Program-made: the position numbers and the translations under genes
NCBI GenBank assembly: GCA_019454045.1
Contig: SKCR01006518.1
Coordinates: 124,001-188,000 of the forward strand
Origin: Zanthoxylum bungeanum
Lineage: Eukaryota; Streptophyta; Magnoliopsida; Sapindales; Rutaceae
Length of the DNA stretch: 64,000 bases
Direction of reading: 5' to 3'
Shown: positions 54,558-64,000 of the stretch, in pieces
Numbering within the stretch: the stretch's first letter is position 1
Layout of the letters: each line of letters starts with the position of its first letter
The notes under the pieces: model-generated
Told to the model about the DNA's origin: nothing
The model's database searches: none
Seen by the model: only the letters and a program-made list of their open reading frames with translations

Positions 54558-56471
54558 TGACCAGTGCATTCACACGCGTATAACGCAAGCGCACGTATCG
54601 TTCAAGTACTATAAAAATATCGATCACACGAGGACTTAATTCCTACTGTTGTTACTAATTATTGAATCTATTTATTTACAGGTATCTAATTAGAGGGAGA
54701 AGTGAATTGATTGCTTTTGGTTGGTTGAATGTGGATTTGCTGATTAAAATAAAAATAGACTCAAAAAAATACTAAGGAAAATAAATAAAAGACTCAAAAG
54801 ATCTAGGGTCGTGACTCCATACAATATTATTAAAAAGATGAATTGACTCTCTTATTTATGTGTATAAATTAATTTGCTAACCTGGAACATGATGATATGC
54901 AAAAGCCTCTTCCGATGGTCAGACGCAAATACCCAGTATAACCCAATTGAACCATATTCCTATGTCAACCACATTATCTGGATTCATTAAGACCAAGTTC
55001 CAATTATGGCTACCCACGCCCGACAGGAATATTCATATCCTGTAAGGAAATCTATTAAATGGTTATATATCCTCAAGGAAGATCGTGAGCTATTGAATCT
55101 AAGGCTGAAACCTAAAATCTCTATGTCTAGTTCATTTTAAGTTTACCCCATCAATCTTATTGGTGATCAGACAACAAAAAGCATTAAGCTTAAGACTCAA
55201 TAAACAAAATAAAGAATTACTCATAAAGAAAATCAATTATTAAGTGTGGATATTGTGTTTCATTACTTCCTTAGAATAAAAATAAAATAATGGGGTTAGA
55301 GGATCTACATTTAATATTTCTTATCTAGGAATCTCACTTACTATAATATATAAATTATTTTATGTTCTGTTTTCTCAGGAATTAATAATGTTAAACATTT
55401 AAAACCAGTCATATAGGCGGTAATCCATTTAGTCCAACTACACCAGCCATATAGGCGGTAATTATGTCACATAAAGACCAGCCATATAGGCGGTAAGGTA
55501 ATTTATATTTAAATCAGCCATACAGGCGGTAATAAAGTCTGCCATTATTTAATCCGATTAAATTATAATTTAAATATTATAATTAAGTGAGATTAAAATT
55601 AAATATTATAATTAAGTGAGATTAACCTAGATAATTATATTAAATGTTTCACCTTTTACCCCAACGGTAAAATTAACTACAAAACATAAAAGTAAATAAA
55701 TAAAATGCGGTAATAAAACTAAAAATGAAAAGACATAATTTTATTATTACAAACAGTTTACAAAAATAGATGCTTCCTATAAAATCAGGGAAAAGCTCCC
55801 AAGGAAAGCACGAGGAATGAATGAATTCAAAAGCTCAATTTATAGACAATTTTCGGCCTCGATCGTCGCGCCGCTAACCCTCATGGCGTCGTGACGCCCC
55901 AACAGTTCCTGGTCCACGCGGTTGATCAACGTGACTTCTGTCGGCGCAATCAGGAGTCAACACGTGTCGCGCTGTGAGTGGGCAATGATGCGGTCCAATA
56001 GATATGCGACATGTGGCATCCGACGATTGGTTGAAAATTTGGTCCTATGAGAGCTCGACACGTGGCAGGCTGTGATTCGCCAAAGATTCGGTCCAATGAT
56101 ACAGCGACACGTGGCACGCGCTTTGGTTCGGTCCAATGGAGTTTTGACACGTGGCAACCGACGCACGTTAGCATGAGCGGCGCACGTTAGCAGACAACCC
56201 AGATTTTGACACGTGGCCACAACGCATTTTAGCAGGCGGCGCACATTAGACGTCGTGATGCTGACTCCTTTGGCGGCGCGACGCGCAAATGACGAAAATG
56301 CCATTTTTGTCCATTTTTCTCTGTTTTGGCCCAAATTGCCTCCAATGCTTTCCAAACTTCATTTATCTGCAAAATAACACAAAACACATCAAAACGTTCA
56401 CAAAACCCGAGAAACTATACAAAATATTAGGTTAAATGAGTGAGAAATAGTGATATAAATACCACTCATCA
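54558..56471 (-). repeat. 3' LTR of Athila copy 4 (type B)
   Basis: 1914 bp; the minus strand starts TGATGAG and ends GGTCA. U3 contains five CACGTG boxes (about 55960-56215) upstream of a TATA box near 55840. R/U5 carries the ATATAGGCGGTAAT tandem array (55405-55530). Confidence 0.88.
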
Positions 56472-57681
56472 CACCCCCAAACCTAAGATTTTGATAGTCC
56501 TCAAGCAAAACATAAAATAAAATCACATAAACAAATTTAAACTAAGCCACTTTCGTAGGGATGACGGTTGCATTTAGCGTATGCAACAAGTCTTTAAGCC
56601 CCTAGATGTCCATAGTGGACGAGTTGTAGTCTCGTGAGGGTTTACAGCAATGATACCCACAAACATTTTACAAAAGTAAAAATGAAGTAAAACTAATGCA
56701 CACAAAAGCAAAAAGAAAAGATATAAATATCGTCCTCAGAGAATGTTCAGCATCAAAGTTAGAGGAACCTTCAAAATGCATATTCCAACTAAAATCCTTT
56801 CTTTTGAACAACACATCTAAATCAGACTCAAAGTGTGTGTGTGAATAGTCCAGCAAACGGCTTTGATTCTAAGTTGTCAACTCGGTGATTTCATCTCAAT
56901 TCTCAGTAGTTAATGGGTCAAACCAATCTGAGTATCTAAAATTATTCTGTCTATTACAATCAGCTCAGGGTGAGGTATGTGATTTTTCTGATTTTTTTTT
57001 ATATACAACATCTTTGATTCATGTAGCGAGCTTTGGGTCAGTGACTCCCAAACCAGGTGGTTTTAGGGCACTAGGTGTTAAAACACTCCTACGGACTTAA
57101 TCACCCGAATCTCGGATGTTTAATAAACTAACACAAGCTTTCCCGTTTGACGCGAACTATCACTGCTTACTGAGGCAAGATGCCCGGTTACTAAGTACTT
57201 GCTTAGTTTAGTTTAGTTTAGTTTTTTTTTACATACCTCACATAATAAATGTAGACAGAAACAGAAACTCAGACAAACGGTCATTCATCAACCACCGATT
57301 ATTTTAACTAGTCACTTTGTTAATTCCTTATTATATAACTACTTACAATACTATTTTAGTAGTGCGCACGAGTCTGACCTAGATAAGAAGTTCAAATTAG
57401 GGATAAAAGTGAAATTAGCATTTATCTTTTCCTAAAACTTTTTAGCTAAACAAACAATCAAATCATCAGACCAATTTTTTTTTTTATTTTTTGGTTTTTT
57501 TTTTTTGGGATTTTAAAACACACATAAAACAGAAAATAAAACACGCCATGCAGAAAGGAAAATTTTTAACGGAATTTTGAAAAATTTTAAAAGCAGACCC
57601 ACACCCCCAAACTTAAACCTAGCATTGTCCCCAATGCGTTACAAAACATAAATAAAAAGAATGGAACAACAGTACCTGGGT
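56472..57681 (-). other. 3' UTR of Athila copy 4
   Basis: Polypurine tract complement CACCCCCAAACCTAAG at 56472; conserved block 56540-56665; one 125-bp module at 57010-57120; second polypurine tract and covarying GGGA hairpin at 57600-57637. Poly-T runs near 57470-57510. Confidence 0.65.
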
Positions 57682-58731
57682 TTAATCATCGGCCTCCTCG
57701 TCATCGCTGTCCTCTGGAGGTGGATCTGGAAACTGTGGAACAGTAATGTGCAAGTCGCGTGCCATTTGTTGAAACACATGACCAATTGCGATGTTATACT
57801 CAATAAGATATTCCACACGAGCTTCCAATCGACTCATTCGTTCAGATAAAGTGTGAGGCCTCGATGATCTTTGTGGCGGTTGAGGAGGTTGTTGTTGTTG
57901 CTGTGCAGGTGCAGAAGATGCTCCAGCTTGAGCTTGTCTCTCTGTTCGGAGTTGCTGGATTATGCGGGTTGTTAAAGCTGTCACGGGCTGCATTGTTTCT
58001 TCTCTGGGATCAATAGGCACCATGGCCAATGTGTAAAGTGATGTGATCAAATGGCAGTAATAAAGGCCAGCCTGTGATGAATTTGCAGCCCAGGCAATAT
58101 TTGTCGAAATCAGTACCCCCATATCTATAGAAAGCCCCTCCATTAAGCAGTAAAGCAGAGTCATCCTTTCCCTTGTAACATATGTGATATGAGTCCCAGG
58201 TAATAGTGATCTGGTAAGGAAATGAAACCAAACTCGAGCGTCCGATTTGAGAGACTTGGAACTCATCTTCATGTATTCCCCGCTACTACTCATTTCCCAT
58301 GTAGCAGTGGGAATACATAATGTCTCTGTCAAATGTGTGATGTCGACTTCATTCCTTAATGCAGAATAGTCATCAGCTTCCATTTCTGGTATCTCATAAA
58401 ACCTATTAATGCTTGACGCGTCCACTGTCACCTGTTTTCCCCTAACCATCACCTTATATGCATGATGCTCTGGAGCATTTGCATAAAACTCATGTACTAT
58501 AGAGATACATGCAGGTCGGGGTTGCTGGCAAAGCTTCTACCAGTGCCTATTTGCGATCATACTGTCAATTTCAGGGAATAAACCGGGGGTTATCTCAAAA
58601 CCCCTCTCCATGATTGCAACTTTACTCCGCATTCCCCTGTCATATCGCTGTTCTGCGGCTGCCGAAACAAACTTAGACCCATCAAAATTTTGTTCAGCTG
58701 AAGTCGAAGCTCTGGATCTTTTTTGCGGCAT
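57682..58731 (-). pseudogene. Accessory ORF of Athila copy 4, putative plant transposon protein (PF20167-like), one nonsense codon
   Basis: ATG 58729-58731 (MPQKRSRAS) to the stop near 57682; 349 codons with a single TAG at codon 65 (58537-58539). Conserved-looking blocks are IMERGF, VHEFYANAPEHHAYKVMVRG and the QVTVDASSINRFYEIPE that follows, SDARVWFHFLTRSLLPGTH and RERMTLLYCLMEGLSIDMGV. This agrees with my recollection of the domain called putative plant transposon protein, common in Athila-type ORFs. The C-terminus is Gln/Pro-rich with an acidic end. Its function is unknown. It occupies the place that ORFs A and B hold in copies 1 and 2. Confidence 0.75.
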
Positions 58732-59640
58732 TTTCAAAAATTCGGCAGAATTTCCGATAAAAATCGCAAATTTCACCCAAAAAAACACAACCTAATTCTA
58801 TCACCAAATCACCTCCCTTCGCCTCCAAAACTACGAGTCAATCCAATGAACACTTCCTCAATTCCACAATTTCAAATCCGAATCAATCACCAATGTCAAT
58901 TGATTTTTAATTTGCAGATTTACCGTTCAATGTTCGGGTTCAATGTGGCTTTGGCAGTGTCCTTTCCAGTGAGGTTCCGTTTTGTCTAGGCTCAAAGGAT
59001 TCGGCTTGGGTGGTTCGGCTTGGGTGGTTCGGCAGCAAAGGTTCGGCGGTTCACGGCGGTTCTGGCGAGACAGTGGCAGTCTTGGTGGATCTCGGCCTGA
59101 CTCAGTTCGGCTTGGTGGATCTCGGCTTGGTGGCTCACAGCAATGGTTCGTTGGTGGCTCGGTGGTGGTTCACGGTCAGTCTCGGTTTGGTCTCGACGGC
59201 TAGAGATCTCGGTAGTGACGGTGAGGGTTCTCGGCTTCGGCTTGGTGGATCTCCCGGCTGGTCGGCAAAAGGTGTGACGACAGGTGGATCTTGGCCGGCA
59301 AATGTGCGGTTTGTGACTCTTGGCTTGGCGTGGATGTCGGCTGTGGTGCTCGGTTCTCAATGAGATTCAATTTCGGTGGTGGTTTCGGCAACTGGTGGTG
59401 ATGAATGATGATGATGATGGCTCGGTTTTGTGAGGTTTTGGTTGAAAGAAAATGAAGTGTGAGTGTAGGGGATAGAACCTGTCTCGGCGGCTCAGCCTTT
59501 TAGTGCAGAAATCGAGTCAGCGTCGCGAGCCTAATTTGGCCTACCGTCGCGACACTCGGTTATTTAGGGTTAGGGTTCTGTTTTTAGGGCTTGGGTGTCG
59601 CGATGCTGAGGGTTTAGTGCCGCGACGCGAATTTTTTTTT
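58732..59640 (-). other. Repeat-rich leader of the copy 4 accessory ORF
   Basis: 58980-59350 contains irregular repeats of GGCTTGGTGGATCTCGG on the plus strand; 59515-59630 has GTCGCGA repeats. The open frames here on both strands are Pro/His/Arg- or Gly/Trp-biased and look like products of the repeats. Confidence 0.5.
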
Positions 59641-59970
59641 TTTTTGACAAAACCAAGTCTTACGACGGATAAATCCTCTGGGACGCGTCTCAAGAGCAGC
59701 CTCCTTACTCTGCCGTCTTTTCAGGATTAACTTTAAATCTTCGTGATTTTGTCAAATTTTTATTTTGAAATAATCCCGCTTGCACTGGCTTGCTTTGTCC
59801 TGAAAAATTCCGTTTTTATTTTTCTTCCAAAACTAATACACAAAAATTAAAAAGTTCACACAAAATGTATACACAAATCATTAAAAATTAAAATAAAATT
59901 ATTGCATGGGTTGCCTCCCTGCTATCGCTAAATTTTTCGTCTTCAGCTAGAGGTGACTAAAATATATCTG

Positions 59971-60757
59971 TCAATGAGATTTCAGCGTTGTTTTGGATGT
60001 CCGATTAAAGACAATCTCATGTGCGTTGCTTTTGAAGGGTCTCTTCCAACTGTAAGGTGACAAAAATAATTTTTTCCAATTCAGTGCTTGTGCCACCTTT
60101 TTGATCTTTGTTGCTCCAGCAATTCCGGCAAAGAAAGAAAGAAAATCAGGAGGTCTCGTATGGTGCTTGACTTGGAATGGAAGTTCCATTCTGTCAAGCT
60201 TCTGGGTGATGTCTTTGATCTGTACTCCCCAAAACAGTGATGTTTCACCTGAATTCACTGGATCTTTGATAAGGTCAGACATTTGCTCATCCATTTGCTC
60301 TGCTTCTTGCTCCACATGAGGATGAAAAGATGTGTCTGATATTAGGTCTTCATCCTCTGATCTGGGTGGAATGATTGGCTCAAATAGATCTTCTTCAAAC
60401 ATTTTGTGCAATGGAATCTCCAAGATCTTCATTTTGAGGATACAAAACTACATCCTCAATTGTTGATGCAGTTGGTACAAACAACTCAGCTTCATCCTCT
60501 TCATAATCTGAATAATAAAAGTCAAATCGAGACTTTGTCGGTTCGGGTTCCTGAACTGATACCTCCGATTCTTGATTCTGCTCAACCTCCTCCTCTGTTG
60601 AAGTGTCATCGTGAAATGCTTGGTCAACTGAAAATGCTCCTTGAGGTATAAAGTTCTGGTTTTCTGTTAATTGTCTGATCTGATCTGTCATTCTCTGTAT
60701 GGATTCTGTTTGACTCTGAACTTGTGCATCAATTTGATCTAGGGTTTCTGTTAATCG
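59971..60757 (-). pseudogene. Acidic coding remnant of Athila copy 4 (unknown, gag-end-like)
   Basis: The minus strand reads LTETLDQIDAQVQSQTESIQ from the LTR junction, like the coiled-coil end of Athila gag, then a Glu/Asp-rich stretch (60691-60395), then after a frame change SETSLFWGVQ-type sequence to the stop near 59971. A single indel near 60400 seems to split one former ORF. I do not recognise the C-terminal half (PPDFLSFFAGIAGATKIKKV). Confidence 0.5.
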
Positions 60758-62515
60758 TGAATTGATTGCTTTTGGTTGGTTGAATGTGGAATTCCTGATT
60801 AAAATAAAAATAGACTCAAAAGAAAATACTAAGGAAAATAAATAAAAGACTCAAAAGATCTAGGGTCGTGACTCCACACAATATTATTAAAAAGATGAAT
60901 TGACTCTCTTATTTATGTGTAATAAATTAATTTGCTAACCTGGAACACTATGATATGCAAAAGCCTCTTCCGATGGTCAGACGCAAATACCCAATATAAC
61001 CCAATTGAATCATATTCCTATGCCAACCACATTATCTGGATTCATTAAGACCAAGTTCCAATTATGGCTACCCACGCCCGACAGGAATATTCCTATCCTA
61101 TAAGGAAATCTATTAAAGGGTTATCTATCCTCAAGGAAGATCGTGAGCTATTGAATCTAAGGCTGAAACCTAAAATCCCTATGTCTAGTTCATTTTAAGT
61201 TTACCCCATCAATCTTATTGGTGATCAAACAACAAGAAGCATTAAACTTAAGACTCAATAAACAAAATAAAGAATTACCCATAAAAGAAAATCAATTATT
61301 AAGTGTGGATATTGTGTTTCATTACTTCCCTAGAATAAAAATAAAATGCTGAGGTTAAAGGATCTACATTTAATATTTCTTATCTAGGAATCTCACTTAC
61401 TAAAATATATAAATTATTTTATGTTCTGCTTTCTCAGGAATTAATAATGTTAAACATTTAAAACCAGCCATATAGGCGGTAATCCATTTAGTCTAACTAC
61501 ACCAGCCATATAGGCGGTAATTATCTGTCACATAAAGACCAGTCATATAGGCGGTAAGGTAATTTCTATTTAAACCAGCCATACAGGAGGTAATAAAGTC
61601 TGCCATTATTTAATCCGGTTAAATTATAATTTAAATATTATAATTAAGTGAGATTAACCTAGATAATTATATTAAATGTTTCACCTTTTACCCCCGCGGT
61701 AAAATTAACTACAAAACATAAAAGTAAATAAATAAAATGCTGTAATAAAAATAAAAAATGAAAATACATAATTTTATTATTACAAATAGTTTACAAAAAT
61801 ATATGCTTCCTATAAAATCAGGGAAAAGCTCCCAAGGAAAGCACGAGGAATGAATGAATTCAGAAGCTCAATTTATAGACAATTTTCGGCCTCGGGCGTC
61901 GCGCCGCTAACCCTCATGGCGTCGCGACGCCCCAACAGTTCCTGGTCTACGCGGTTGGTCAATGCTGCTTCTGTCGGCACAATCAGGAGTCGACACGTGT
62001 CGCGCTGTGAGTGTGCGATGATGCGGTCCAATAGATAGGCGACACGTGGCATCCATCGATTGGTTGAAAATTCGGTCATATGAGAGCTCGACATGTGGCA
62101 AGCTGTGATTCGCCAAAGATTAGGTCCAATGATACAGTGACACGTGGCACGCGCTTTGGTTCGGTCCAATTGAGTTTTGACACGTGGCAACCGGCGCACG
62201 TTAGCATGAGCGGCGAACGTTAGCAGACCACCCAGATTTTGACACGTGGCCACAACGCATTTTAGCAAGCGGCGCACATTAGACGTCGCGACACTGACTC
62301 CTTTGGCGGCGTGACGCGCAAATGACGAAAATGCCTTTTTTGTCCATTTTTCTCTGTTTTGGCCCCAAATTGCCTCCAATGCTTTCCAAACTTTATTTAT
62401 CTGTAAAATAACACAAAACGCATCAAAACGTTCACAAAACCCGAGAAACTATACAAAATATTAGGTTAAATGAGTGGGAAATAGTGATATAAATACCACT
62501 CATCAAACGTCGCCG
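60758..62515 (-). repeat. 5' LTR of Athila copy 4 (3' end deleted)
   Basis: Nearly identical to 54700-56471. About 140 bp of the LTR 3' end and the adjoining PBS are missing at the 60758 junction. Confidence 0.88.
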
Positions 62516-62520
62516 CGAAC

Positions 62521-63003
62521 AAATAATTCGGTGACGCCGTTCCAATTAGTGTATGGTCAAGAAGCTGTGCTTCCAATAGAAATGAATATTGAGTCTACCA
62601 GGGTGATGCTGCAAGAAAAACTGACACGGGAAGACTACGACGAGACAATGATCCAGAACTTGTTGGAATTGGACGACATCAGATGTGATGCGCTAAATCG
62701 TCTAGAAGCACAAAAGAAAAGGATAGCCAAGGAATACAACCTCAGAGTAATGGCTAAATCGTTCAGGGAGGGCGAATTAGTGTGGAAGACTGTGTTGCCA
62801 CTTGGTTCTAAGGTCCCAGCGTATGACAAATGGTCGCCCAATTGGGAAGGCCCATTCATGGTAAAAAAACGTGTTGCCAAATGGAGCCTATCATCTACAA
62901 GACTTAAACGGGAGAATGCATACAAGAGCAATAAACTGCAAATACTTAAAGAAATATGTGCCCTCATTTTGGGAGCACGAAAACAAAATGCACTGAAACA
63001 ATA
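62521..63003 (+). pseudogene. Tat integrase, C-terminal part
   Basis: Continues in frame from 54557: SPRTNNSVTPFQLVYGQEAV, then VMAKSFREGELVWK and YDKWSPNWEGPFMVKKRV (GPF-type domain). Removing copy 4 and one AACGT restores AYRT-SPRT, which proves the insertion order. The terminal strands are degraded. Confidence 0.9.
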
Positions 63004-63151
63004 ACAAGTTCTCATTAAACATGGACGAAAACGTCCTAAGAATACAAAGATAGACGATATAACGTCTTACAAAATATTACTTTTGGCCCGAAGATCACCG
63101 AAAATCCCCAGGAAGTCCCTTAATGGACGAAATCGTTTCCCTCATCAGACG

Positions 63152-63332
63152 TCATTCGTCCTGTATTCCCATACCCACTGCGTCTAAGTCGGCCAGGCTT
63201 TTCTCAAAATTGATGCGGGCCAACCCCTCATACTCTGCCATAGACTCGTCCATCTCCTCTACTCGAGTAATGAGGGTCCTCCTGGACTGAGGGATTAGCT
63301 GAATGATGGGCCGGTCGATCAGAACAGGATAG
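63152..63332 (-). CDS. Possible antisense ORF exon downstream of Tat integrase
   Basis: The minus strand is open from a CCTTTTTTCCTCAG acceptor-like site (63333-63346) to TGA 63152-63154 and reads YPVLIDRPIIQLIPQSRRTL, ITRVEEMDESMAEYEGLARI, then NFEKSLADLDAVGMGIQDE. A candidate first exon MALDVKIE lies near 63435-63460, but the phases do not join cleanly. Antisense ORFs in this position are reported for several Tat-lineage elements. The function is unknown. Confidence 0.4.
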
Positions 63333-63465
63333 CTGAGGAAAAAAGGGAACGTCTGTCAGGACAACTCTCAGTTGGCGTAGTGGTCTTCCCTGAAACGAGG
63401 AAAGAACGAACCGGGATGGAAACTAAAAAATTCACCTCGATCTTCACGTCCAGTGCCATCAAGGT

Positions 63466-63481
63466 AAATTTGGGGGACAAT
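63466..63481 (+). promoter_or_regulatory. Polypurine tract of the Tat element
   Basis: AAATTTGGGGGACAAT lies directly before TGTTAACAG. Confidence 0.7.
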
Positions 63482-64000
63482 TGTTAACAGACGAAAATCT
63501 CCACCGTAGAACGAAATCGCCCTGAGACTAAAGAACGAGCGAATGGAGAAATGTCGATGGACCAAAGGGCGACAAAGAGCGTGGGGCGATCAGACCAGCG
63601 GTTAGGACGAAAGCCCATTATGCGGTAAAGAGCGTGGGGCGATCAGACCAGCGGTTAGGACGAAAGCCCATTATGCGGTTACATTTAGGACGAAAACCCA
63701 TGATACGGTTACTCCCACGATCATGGCAGTTGGACAGTTTTCCTCTACAACCAAGCTGTTGAGACGCACAGCTCAGCGGTTACAGGCACGATCCAGCAAC
63801 GGCAGGGAGATACTGGAACCGCTTAAAACAGTTGACAAAATTCACTATAAAAACTTATTTATGCCAAGAGAAAAAGCCCATGATCAAATGAAGACTCAAA
63901 TGAGCATATTTTTATTTTTCATTTCTTAGATTGTAATCTTAGGACTGTAACTTGTGTGTTTGCGCCCCTTGAAGGCTTATTCACTTAATCAAACACCATT
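63482..64000 (+). repeat. 3' LTR of the Tat element (right-truncated by window)
   Basis: Matches 47580 onward. It contains a 53-bp tandem duplication (63574-63626, 63627-63679) that is single in the 5' LTR. Confidence 0.88.

Larger units (their letters stand above)
54558..62515 (-). mobile_element. Athila-lineage element copy 4, minus strand, nested in Tat integrase
   Basis: Flanked by a perfect AACGT duplication (54553-54557, 62516-62520). In minus-strand order: 5' LTR (62515-60758, 3' end deleted), gag-end-like coding remnant, conserved post-pol block, repeat-rich leader, a 350-codon accessory ORF with one stop, 3' UTR, polypurine tract and 3' LTR (56471-54558). It has no PBS, protease, RT or integrase, so it is non-autonomous. 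Confidence 0.9.
47580..64000 (+). mobile_element. Tat-lineage Ty3/gypsy element (dual RNase H), right end outside window
   Basis: 5' LTR 47580-48116, PBS, gag, protease, RT, RNase H, a second RNase H, integrase, and 3' LTR from 63482. The second RNase H is diagnostic of the Tat/Ogre/Retand group. Integrase is split at 54557/62521 by Athila copy 4. The left flank AAAAC (47575-47579) is the presumed target duplication; the right flank lies outside the window. Many stops and frameshifts make it non-autonomous. Confidence 0.88.

Noticed and set aside
58982..59391. ORFs of 60-120 codons on both strands
   Set aside because: They come from a GGCTTGGTGGATCTCGG repeat that is open in several frames, with strongly biased composition and no recognisable domain.

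Overview
The window is nuclear DNA of a flowering plant, from a retrotransposon-dense and probably heterochromatic region. Nearly everything in it is nested LTR retrotransposons. The only conventional host gene is a spliced minus-strand copy of the 40S ribosomal protein S15 gene (uS19; exons at 46666-46668, 46383-46540, 46202-46259 and 40720-40965). Its third intron holds a copia insertion, and its last exon shows three single-base deletions.

Layout. (1) 1-9835: Athila-lineage Ty3/gypsy copy 1, plus strand, with decayed pol, two accessory ORFs downstream of integrase, and a 3' LTR whose U3 is of a different type from its 5' LTR. (2) 10187-10896 and 35982-37645: two halves of an old minus-strand copia LTR, split by (3) 10897-35981, a large LTR element with almost no coding sequence (LTRs 10897-13484 and 33016-35981, TSD AATAC). 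Nested in it are Athila copy 2 (14941-26075), an inverted Athila 3' arm (26076-28436), a solo LTR (29102-30915) and a hAT MITE (34293-34688). (4) 37665-47579: a copia pol tail, MITEs, and the RPS15 gene interrupted by a 4.0-kb copia element (41281-45296, TSD CTAAT). (5) 47580-64000: a Tat-lineage gypsy element with two RNase H domains. Its integrase is split by Athila copy 4 (54558-62515, minus strand, TSD AACGT).

Main observation. Athila copies 1 and 2 carry the same two-gene module between integrase and the 3' LTR. ORF A (intact in copy 2, 182 aa, 21134-21682) has a basic stretch, a C-x2-C-x4-C-x3-C cysteine cluster and a downstream motif that resemble the cysteine-rich nucleic-acid-binding proteins of carlaviruses. 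ORF B (6045-6698; 21870-22522) is clearly related to LONELY GUY (LOG), the enzyme that releases active cytokinin from its nucleotide, and ends in a basic plus LxLxL (EAR-like) tail. Each ORF follows a pyrimidine-rich CAG/GT site like the one in front of gag, so spliced subgenomic mRNAs are plausible. Every LOG copy here has point lesions, but the lesions differ between copies, so the module was present in a common replicating ancestor. Athila copy 4 has a different ORF, matching what I recall of a plant-transposon-protein domain (PF20167), in the same slot. The slot therefore looks like an exchangeable accessory locus.

In the non-coding parts I see G-box-rich U3 promoters, LTRs with an internal inverted segment, a hairpin-dense 223-bp insert, conserved 3'-UTR RNA-like elements (one with a compensatory base change), and a possible antisense ORF near the 3' end of the Tat element. 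All family assignments are by eye; no database search was run.
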